From HGM04593 sp964485215 (GTDB lineage: Bacteria; Bacteroidota; Bacteroidia; Bacteroidales; Bacteroidaceae): 11,165 bases of DNA. This document shows positions 5,041 to 11,165 of the stretch, one piece after another. The notes below the pieces were generated by a model that saw only the letters and a program-made list of their open reading frames with translations, searched no databases and was not told where the DNA came from. The stretch's first letter is position 1. Every line of letters starts with the position of its first letter. The stretch covers positions 1-11,165 of the forward strand of contig CAZAIM010000084.1 of NCBI GenBank assembly GCA_964485215.1, read 5' to 3'. The translations under genes and the position numbers were made by a program.

Positions 5041-8000
5041 ATGAAAAGATACGTGTCGCTGTTCGTCGTGACAGCATTGACAGGATTGATGTTCCTGCTC
5101 CTTAAATCGAACTATTCGGAATATTTCGACAAGATAGAGAACGATTACAAGGAGAATATTGCCGTGAACCTTGCCCCGGGTGTCAGAGCCGATGATATTG
5201 AGGAGATGCTGTTGACGCGCGGTTATATCGATAGCCGCGAAGAGGCCGGGTTTGTTGCCGGCCGGCTTGTAGAAGGAGTCAGGAAAGGGTATGACCTGAG
5301 CAATATATATTCGTTGAAAAAGAATGTATGGAAGGTCTCCTGGCGTGTAGCCGACAGCCTGAAAGGAACTTCCATAAATACAAGGTATGAAAAGGCACTG
5401 GATAATCTGGGTCTGCGCAACAATGTTGTTGCTGCACTGAAACGTGATACTTCCACAGTCGATTTTGGAAAAAAGGACGGCGGAACAATTGTGGTCTCTA
5501 TCACTGAGAAGGATTCCGCAGCCGGCAGCCTTGCTAGAGTTCTTGGCAATGATGTGAAGCCTGTTGACAGTGTGCTTGTGTGCCTCAAGCATCATTATAT
5601 GATGAACCGTCCAGGAGATAGCAAGGCGGGTGTTGAGAGTAGCGATACATTGATAAACGAGATAATTGCCTACGCTGTAACCGGTAAGGATGGCAAGGTC
5701 TTTTTCAAGGGGCTCGACAAGGATGCTTCCTACAGTGTTCTTCCTTTGTCCCACGGATATGAGTATGGCTCTTCCAAGGGTACTATAGGCGGAACGCTCG
5801 GTGAAACTTCCGGCGGCGGAGAACTGGAACTGGCCTTTACTCAAAAAGAAATGAAGGTTACGCTGTTCGGAAACCAAACGCTGAAGCGTATAAAGGAAGA
5901 TACTGCGTTGACTGTACGTTCGCCGCAGGAATATAATTCGCTGCTTTTCAGGAATGTTCTTATATTCATTGCAATGTGGTGGGGTGTCGTTCTCTTCCTG
6001 GAGATTCGGAAACGAAGGCCCGACATTGCTCTTTTCTCGGCACTTATGCTGTTGACCGGTGTCTGCCTGATGAATATGTTCTCGGTAAACGACCCGCTCA
6101 CCGACAAGATGCTCGGTACGGATATGGCAAACGGCGTTTTCATCGGTCTTATCATCGTTGCGCTGATAAGCAATGTCGATTTTGTCAAGTTCTACCAAGA
6201 TAGGAGCAGGATTAGGTTTGATTTTGTACTCGATGCTCTTTTGTGGCTCATTAAGCCGTTCCGCCGCAAGGTCGCTTATATGGCAGTGTGGATGCGTGAG
6301 CGTAACTTTATGTTCAAGTGCATTGCAGCTATTGTTGTGCTTTGCTGTCTGCCATTGCTGCTTCTTGACCTGCTTTTTGTGACACGTCTTTCGGCTCCGG
6401 TCGAGAAGGCTTTGAAGAATGCGCCTAAGGGCGTGGGGTATCTGTTTCTCGCGCTTCTCCTCACCTTGCTTCTTTTCTCACCATTTGGAAAGGCAATTGG
6501 CGGTATGAGGGTTAACCTTGACCTTGGACTCGTCTTTCAGCCAAGCGAAATAGCAAAGTATCTGATAGTGTTCTTTATGGCAGCCTATTTCTGCCGCAAT
6601 GCCGACAATATTGTAAAGTATTCGGCCGAGGGCAATGCGTCGTTGTTCGGAAACAAGATGAAACTTCTCGGGTGGATAGTGGCAGGCCTTGGAGTGCTTA
6701 TGCTGCTGTATCTTACGCTTGGAGATATGGGGCCTGCGCTTGTTCTGGCGTTTACCTTTATCTTCATGTATTCACTAGTTAAATCAAAGGTTGACTGTTA
6801 TGATGAGAATGGCAGGTTTCGTATCTCGAAAGTCCTGGTCTCGGACATTGCAATGCTGCTTTACGGAATCGTTTCGTTCTTGCTCTGCCTATGGCTTGGC
6901 GACAAAATGGGCAGTCTCTTCCTGGGAGGTGTTGCCTGGTTTGTTGTGTGGATTGCAGGCGGTATAGCAGTTCGCAAACAGGTGTTCGAATCGCCGGTAC
7001 TTTTCAATCTTATTGTTTTTGCGTTTGTATTCGGCGGCCAGATGCTGTCGGCCATAGGTATGGAATCGGCAAGCGAACGTCTTGAGAGTCGCAGGAACAT
7101 GTGTACGAATACATGGGGGGTACTTGGCATAAATGGTGAGATTGCAGAACCTGGTGAGAATATGCAGGTGGCGCAAGGGTTGTGGGCTCTTGCATCGGGC
7201 GGTATTTTTGGTCAAGGCCTTGCCGAAGGTTCACCGCATGATATTCCTGCTTTCCACACCGATATGGTTCTTGAAAGCATTGGTGAGCAGATGGGATTCG
7301 TCGGGCTGTTTGCGGTTGTGATAGCTCTTGCGATATTCCTCAGACGACTGCTCGTAACCGGTTTCAGGACAAACCATCCTTTTACGTTCTATTTATGTCT
7401 TGGAATAGCCATTGTTACGGCGGTACAGTTCCTTATAATATCGCTTGGCAGTACAGGTGTTATCCCTCTTACCGGAGTTACGGTGCCGTTCCTTAGTTAT
7501 GGAAGGGTGAGTATGATACTTAATCTTGTTGCTGCCGGTGTGGCGATAGCTATTTCGTTGCGCCCGGCAAAGGCTGAGGAAGATGCTGTGGCCGAGGTGA
7601 ACAGGCTGAATATGAGAAAGTATACATACTCGTTGTCGGTGTTGATATTTGCATATATGGCGATGATGCTGCTTGTCCTTGGTGTTTTCCTCAATTATCA
7701 GCTTTTCAATCGGGATAAGACGCTTGTACGTCCGTTGTATGTCAAAGGGGATGCCGGCAATACTACAGTAGAGTATAATCCACGTATTTTTGATGTCACA
7801 GACAAAATGCATGCCGGGAATATATATGACCGTAATGGTGTTCTGCTTGCAACAAGCAACTATGATGAACTCGAGAGCGAGGATTTCTACAGGAATTTCA
7901 AGATATCTAAGATGAAGCAGGACCACAGGGCACGTTATTATCCATTTGGCGAGCACCTCTACTTTATGCTTGGCGATGCCAATAGCCGTCTTTTCTTCCA

Positions 8001-9489
8001 GGCAAGCGACAAGTATGGCATAGGATACGTTGCAGAGTATCAGCATATGTCCGAATTGCGTGGATACGACAATACTATGTATGATGAGTATGACAGACCC
8101 GTTAAGCTTCAACTTCAGAAGGTGCACAGGCCAAGCGTGTATATGGCCTACTGCGACACGGTCGCCGGCAATGAGGTTACAATACGTGATTACAGTGCAA
8201 TCGTCCCGTTCCTGAAGGCAGGTGCAAACAGTTTTGCAGTAAAGTGTTTTAACGAAGGTGAAACATTTGGCGAGGTAGGTAAAAAGGATTTGCAACTTAC
8301 TGTCGATGCTCTTTTGCAGACACGCTTGCAGCTTAAGATGGAGGAGTTTGTGAAGACACCACGTTTACGGCAATATTCCGGCAAACTGAGGATGTCGGTA
8401 GTGTTGCTCGATGCCAACAATGGCGATTTGCTTGCGTCATCTGTATATCCGTTGCCCGATGAAGAGCGTCTTGCCGAAGAGGGTGGAGCTGCATATGATG
8501 ACAGGAATAAAGGCAAGGATTGGGTCGCATACACAAACGAAGACCTTGGAATACGTTTTGCTACCCATCCGGGTTCAACAGCAAAGGTCATGTCGGCGAT
8601 AGCCGGTGTAAACACTCTTGGTGCAGAAAGGATGAGAGATATTGAATACCATGTAGATACAAGACAGTTTACCGGTCTTGAACCAAAGGGAGACATAAAT
8701 CTTCGTCTGGCACTGGTAAAATCATCGAACTGCTATTTCATTAATCTTGCAAATGAATATGACTTGTATTCCGAACTGGCCGACATATATGGAAAGGTCG
8801 GTGCTACTTACAATGGAGAAAGAGTATATACGATAGACTACAAGGAGTATGATTCTTCTTGGGCTGCATCGCTGAAGAATGGTTCAACCGAGGCGATAAG
8901 TACATACAACTACTACAACAGTTGCTACAAGGAAAATCGTCTGCCACGGGGAAGAAACCCCAAGGACGGGTGGAAAATGAGATGGAACAAGAACTGGCTT
9001 GTAACCTGGGGACAGGGCGACCTTGATGCAACTCCGCTTGCAATGGCTCGTGTGGCATCTGTCGTGGTCAATGATGGCAGAATGCCTGTCACAAAATTTG
9101 TCCTTGGCGAGAAAGATAGTCTTGTGTTTGTCTCCTCTCCGGCAGACATTGCTTTAGTGAAGCAGTATATGGTTGAAGAGGCAATGACGCATCATGCCAG
9201 AATCTCCTTCCCAAGCAACTTCGGTGGCAAGACTGGTACAGCTGAGCGTAATTACGGCAATAAAACAGGCAATGACGTATGGTATATTTGCTTTGCCGAA
9301 GGTGCCGAAATATCAAGCAAGGCTTTAGGAGAAGAGAAACCCGAGCGTAGAAAAGGTGACATAGCAATAGCCGTGCGTATTGAGAGACTCTCTGCTAAAA
9401 CTTACTCCGACATTCCTAAGTCCTTCGTGAAGGATTGGGTTGTGCCACTGTTGAGGGATATGGGGTATGGCGATTTGCTTGCAAGGTAG
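5041..9489 (+). CDS. SEDS (FtsW/RodA) glycosyltransferase - class B PBP fusion
   Basis: This 1482-residue inner-membrane protein combines both steps of peptidoglycan synthesis: lipid II polymerisation and peptide cross-linking. Residues 4-21 are a membrane helix. About 22-300 form an extracytoplasmic domain including a Cna-B-like stretch (VTGKDGKVFFKGL, 213-225). A multi-helix SEDS domain spans about 301-840, with QPSEIAK (500-506), LGDMGP (560-565), SGGIFGQG and HTDMV, whose Asp741 aligns with the essential SEDS aspartate. A new membrane helix (862-884) starts the PBP half: linker motif IYDRNG (928-933), then a transpeptidase with Ser1179 in STAK (1179-1182), SSN (1228-1230) and KTGT (1397-1400), all intact. 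RodA and FtsW are normally about 370-490 residues and class B PBPs about 500-700, so this is two whole proteins plus an added domain. I prefer the ATG at 5041; an in-frame TTG at 5002 lies only about 10 nt past the predicted transcription start. Departures from SEDS consensus are Val491 and Arg822. The kinase gene follows after 33 nt. Confidence 0.93.
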   Translation: MKRYVSLFVVTALTGLMFLLLKSNYSEYFDKIENDYKENIAVNLAPGVRADDIEEMLLTRGYIDSREEAGFVAGRLVEGVRKGYDLSNIYSLKKNVWKVSWRVADSLKGTSINTRYEKALDNLGLRNNVVAALKRDTSTVDFGKKDGGTIVVSITEKDSAAGSLARVLGNDVKPVDSVLVCLKHHYMMNRPGDSKAGVESSDTLINEIIAYAVTGKDGKVFFKGLDKDASYSVLPLSHGYEYGSSKGTIGGTLGETSGGGELELAFTQKEMKVTLFGNQTLKRIKEDTALTVRSPQEYNSLLFRNVLIFIAMWWGVVLFLEIRKRRPDIALFSALMLLTGVCLMNMFSVNDPLTDKMLGTDMANGVFIGLIIVALISNVDFVKFYQDRSRIRFDFVLDALLWLIKPFRRKVAYMAVWMRERNFMFKCIAAIVVLCCLPLLLLDLLFVTRLSAPVEKALKNAPKGVGYLFLALLLTLLLFSPFGKAIGGMRVNLDLGLVFQPSEIAKYLIVFFMAAYFCRNADNIVKYSAEGNASLFGNKMKLLGWIVAGLGVLMLLYLTLGDMGPALVLAFTFIFMYSLVKSKVDCYDENGRFRISKVLVSDIAMLLYGIVSFLLCLWLGDKMGSLFLGGVAWFVVWIAGGIAVRKQVFESPVLFNLIVFAFVFGGQMLSAIGMESASERLESRRNMCTNTWGVLGINGEIAEPGENMQVAQGLWALASGGIFGQGLAEGSPHDIPAFHTDMVLESIGEQMGFVGLFAVVIALAIFLRRLLVTGFRTNHPFTFYLCLGIAIVTAVQFLIISLGSTGVIPLTGVTVPFLSYGRVSMILNLVAAGVAIAISLRPAKAEEDAVAEVNRLNMRKYTYSLSVLIFAYMAMMLLVLGVFLNYQLFNRDKTLVRPLYVKGDAGNTTVEYNPRIFDVTDKMHAGNIYDRNGVLLATSNYDELESEDFYRNFKISKMKQDHRARYYPFGEHLYFMLGDANSRLFFQASDKYGIGYVAEYQHMSELRGYDNTMYDEYDRPVKLQLQKVHRPSVYMAYCDTVAGNEVTIRDYSAIVPFLKAGANSFAVKCFNEGETFGEVGKKDLQLTVDALLQTRLQLKMEEFVKTPRLRQYSGKLRMSVVLLDANNGDLLASSVYPLPDEERLAEEGGAAYDDRNKGKDWVAYTNEDLGIRFATHPGSTAKVMSAIAGVNTLGAERMRDIEYHVDTRQFTGLEPKGDINLRLALVKSSNCYFINLANEYDLYSELADIYGKVGATYNGERVYTIDYKEYDSSWAASLKNGSTEAISTYNYYNSCYKENRLPRGRNPKDGWKMRWNKNWLVTWGQGDLDATPLAMARVASVVVNDGRMPVTKFVLGEKDSLVFVSSPADIALVKQYMVEEAMTHHARISFPSNFGGKTGTAERNYGNKTGNDVWYICFAEGAEISSKALGEEKPERRKGDIAIAVRIERLSAKTYSDIPKSFVKDWVVPLLRDMGYGDLLAR

Positions 9490-9522
9490 AAAATATGATT
9501 TGAATAATGTAATATACAATAT

Positions 9523-10812
9523 ATGGGAGAGGCTTTTTTAGAAGATTATACGCTCATAGATGAACTTGGGCAGGGGGGCTTTGCAACCGTTTACAAGGTC
9601 CGTCATAACCGTTTGGGCTATACGCGCGCAATAAGGGTGCTGAACGCTACAATAGCAAAGGGCGAGAATGATACTTCATACCAGAAATTCCTCGAGGAGT
9701 GCCGTTTGCTGCTCCGTCTTGGAAACGGTTGTCATCCGAATATCGTACACATTTTCCAGCCTTTGCTAAGAGCACAGAAAGCCTTGGTTGAAATGGACTA
9801 TGTAAATGGCGTAGACCTTGCTCATTATCTCGAGGAGAATGAAGGCTATATCGATGCAGGCAGTGTTGTAAAGCTTGCCGAAGAGATAGGCAGTGCGTTG
9901 GCATATTGTCACGAGGATATTTATGAATATTGTATGGACCGCGAGGAGGATGAATTGCAGGATGACCCGGAGGATGGAAGCAAGGTGCTGCTCGATGAAG
10001 CGACTAAGGAGAGGCTTGTAAACAAGTATCGTGTCATACATAACGACATTCATTCGGGCAATATCATGCGTAACAGCAGCGGACGTTACATACTGCTCGA
10101 TTTTGGACTTTCCATTGAGGGTGACAGTGTGGTGCGAAGCAGCCGCAGGCATAACGGTGCACCCGAGTTCAAGGCTCCCGAGAAGTGGGATGGCGATGCA
10201 AACCTTTCGCCTCAGTCCGATATATACAGTTTCGGCGTAGTGCTCTATGAAATGCTTGCCGGACGTGTGCCGTTCCCTCTCGACAAGTCACGCTCAAATT
10301 CGATAGAGGCTGAATATCTCTTGAGCCGGGCTCATAAGGAGGATGCCCCACAGCCGATATTTGAATTACGCAAGAAGGCTTTTGAACAGAGGTATCCCGG
10401 GCAGGAATATGTGAAAGACTATCCCGAATGGCTTGAGGTGTTGATAATGAAATGCCTTGAGAAGAATCCAACCGACCGTTTTGCAAGCGGCAAGGAACTT
10501 TACAAAGCTGTTGTAGCAGGCAAATCGGCATCGGACCTCATTGCAGCGCATACAGCAACGATAGAGAACCTGAAAAAAGAGAACGGCAGTCTCAGAGCAG
10601 AACTCAGCGAGGCTAAGGCTCACAGGCAACCTCCCCAGACACAACCCGTGCCGAAAGCCGGAAAAGTGAATGAACGTGAGGTAGAGATACTGAAGAAAGA
10701 GAATGATGCCCTAATGAAGGATGTAAGACGGCTTGCGTCGAGAAATCTGCTGACAATAATAATTGCATCAGTGCTTCTCCTGTCTACTTTGTGTATCTTC
10801 ACTCTTTTGTGA
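9523..10812 (+). CDS. Hanks-type Ser/Thr protein kinase, C-terminally membrane-anchored
   Basis: This 429-residue kinase has its catalytic domain at about residues 9-335. Visible motifs are the Gly-rich loop GQGGFATVY (16-24), HNDIHSGN (173-180) with catalytic Asp175 and Asn180, DFG (193-195), APE (218-220) and SDIYSFGVVLYEM. Two features are atypical: the VAIK position reads AIR (Arg38 in place of the ATP-anchoring Lys), and HRD reads HND. An acidic insert of roughly 35-40 residues (about 135-170) precedes the catalytic loop. After the kinase come two coiled-coil-like segments (ENLKKENGSLRAEL and EILKKENDALMKDV) separated by a Pro/Gln linker, then one hydrophobic helix (409-429) at the very end. 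There is thus no PASTA or other extracytoplasmic sensor. It starts 33 nt after the SEDS-PBP stop with no promoter between, so it is probably co-transcribed and may phosphorylate or scaffold the wall synthase or its regulators. Activity is uncertain because of Arg38. Confidence 0.9.
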   Translation: MGEAFLEDYTLIDELGQGGFATVYKVRHNRLGYTRAIRVLNATIAKGENDTSYQKFLEECRLLLRLGNGCHPNIVHIFQPLLRAQKALVEMDYVNGVDLAHYLEENEGYIDAGSVVKLAEEIGSALAYCHEDIYEYCMDREEDELQDDPEDGSKVLLDEATKERLVNKYRVIHNDIHSGNIMRNSSGRYILLDFGLSIEGDSVVRSSRRHNGAPEFKAPEKWDGDANLSPQSDIYSFGVVLYEMLAGRVPFPLDKSRSNSIEAEYLLSRAHKEDAPQPIFELRKKAFEQRYPGQEYVKDYPEWLEVLIMKCLEKNPTDRFASGKELYKAVVAGKSASDLIAAHTATIENLKKENGSLRAELSEAKAHRQPPQTQPVPKAGKVNEREVEILKKENDALMKDVRRLASRNLLTIIIASVLLLSTLCIFTLL

Positions 10813-10876
10813 TTGAAGGGCTGATGGTGTGAGAATTGATATAAAATTCAAATAGTTCTAAACAGTTTCTAATTAT

Positions 10877-11165
10877 ATGGGAATATTCAGTTTTATGGCC
10901 GGTCTTATCGATGGCGAAAAAGATAAAAACAAGAAAAACAAGGCCGGCTGTGTGGCGGAAACAGTCGCAGACGAGAGTACTGTTGCAGCACCGGCACAAC
11001 CTGTTGCGGAGACAGACGGTGGGCTTGTGAATTGTGCAGTACCTGCAGAATCGCCTGTGAAGCCTATACCCGAGGACGAAACGGTACCGGTTTCTCCTGC
11101 AGTCTCAGCCAAACCGTCGGCTGTCTCCTTGCCTGCTTCAAACAGCATTGAGACAGAGGATAGGG
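10877..11165 (+). CDS. Unrecognised protein, N-terminal 96 residues (partial)
   Basis: An ATG at 10877, 64 nt after the kinase stop, opens a frame that runs off the window. It starts MGIFSFMAGLIDGEKDKNKK, a short hydrophobic stretch followed by a Lys-rich segment. About 70 residues of Pro/Ala/Glu/Val-rich low-complexity sequence then follow, probably a disordered linker leading to a domain beyond the window. No signal peptidase motif is seen. I do not recognise the family. By analogy with kinase/SEDS/PBP loci elsewhere, an FHA-domain protein or a PP2C phosphatase would be plausible, but nothing in the visible residues shows this. The gene shares strand with the kinase and no clear promoter lies in the gap, so it may belong to the same operon. 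Codon use is like its neighbours. Confidence 0.7.
   Translation, partial: MGIFSFMAGLIDGEKDKNKKNKAGCVAETVADESTVAAPAQPVAETDGGLVNCAVPAESPVKPIPEDETVPVSPAVSAKPSAVSLPASNSIETEDR

Noticed and set aside
4990..6198. 402-codon open frame on the minus strand
   Set aside because: It lies opposite the N-terminal part of the SEDS-PBP gene, and its translation has no recognisable domain. The plus-strand frame has clear homology and motifs. It is a codon-bias shadow.
7393..8295. 300-codon minus-strand open frame
   Set aside because: It is antisense to the SEDS/PBP junction of the fusion, Cys/His/Ile-rich with no family resemblance. Shadow frame.

Overview
The window looks like chromosomal DNA of a member of the Bacteroidota, most likely order Bacteroidales (Prevotella/Bacteroides-like). 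Three things point there: promoters of the TTTG - about 20 nt - TAnnTTTG type, start codons preceded by A/T-rich sequence rather than a Shine-Dalgarno, and protein families typical of the group (a Bacteroides-like glutamate dehydrogenase N-terminus and a secreted protein ending in a '...GMYIINGKKVLVK' tail). I see no tRNA, rRNA, CRISPR array, transposase or phage gene. The genus call is inference from recalled protein similarity, not a search.

Layout. (1) 1-261, minus strand: the first 87 codons of a hexameric-type glutamate dehydrogenase, cut by the window edge. (2) 262-636: a divergent A/T-rich intergenic region with one minus-strand and two plus-strand promoter candidates, and a possible 11-codon Phe-rich leader ORF. 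(3) 637-3051: an 804-residue secreted multidomain protein with a signal peptide, a PCMD-like N-terminal domain, two duplicated GEVED-like beta domains each preceded by an (EP)n linker, and a short C-terminal tail; an intrinsic terminator follows. (4) 3206-4636: a fusion of an APH/AmgK-like small-molecule kinase with the C-terminal domain of the RNase adapter RapZ. (5) 4637-5040: a long A/T-rich intergenic region containing a decayed direct repeat of about 80-90 bp and a promoter. (6) 5041-9489: a 1482-residue natural fusion of a SEDS glycosyltransferase (FtsW/RodA family) and a class B penicillin-binding protein, with an extra N-terminal extracytoplasmic domain. (7) 9523-10812: a Hanks-type Ser/Thr kinase with a C-terminal membrane anchor, 33 nt downstream and probably co-transcribed. 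(8) 10877-11165: the start of an unrecognised gene that runs off the window.

The most interesting part is the block from 5041 to the end. A complete peptidoglycan polymerase plus transpeptidase in one polypeptide, followed directly by a membrane-anchored Ser/Thr kinase, parallels the actinobacterial pstP-rodA-pbpA-pknA-pknB locus. Here rodA and pbpA are fused, and the kinase has no extracytoplasmic PASTA sensor. The fusion instead carries an extracytoplasmic N-terminal domain of about 280 residues. The kinase has Arg where the ATP-anchoring VAIK lysine is expected, although its catalytic Asp, Asn and DFG residues remain. A reasonable model is a kinase-linked accessory cell-wall synthase. The upstream kinase-RapZ fusion also points, independently, to amino-sugar or cell-wall precursor metabolism.
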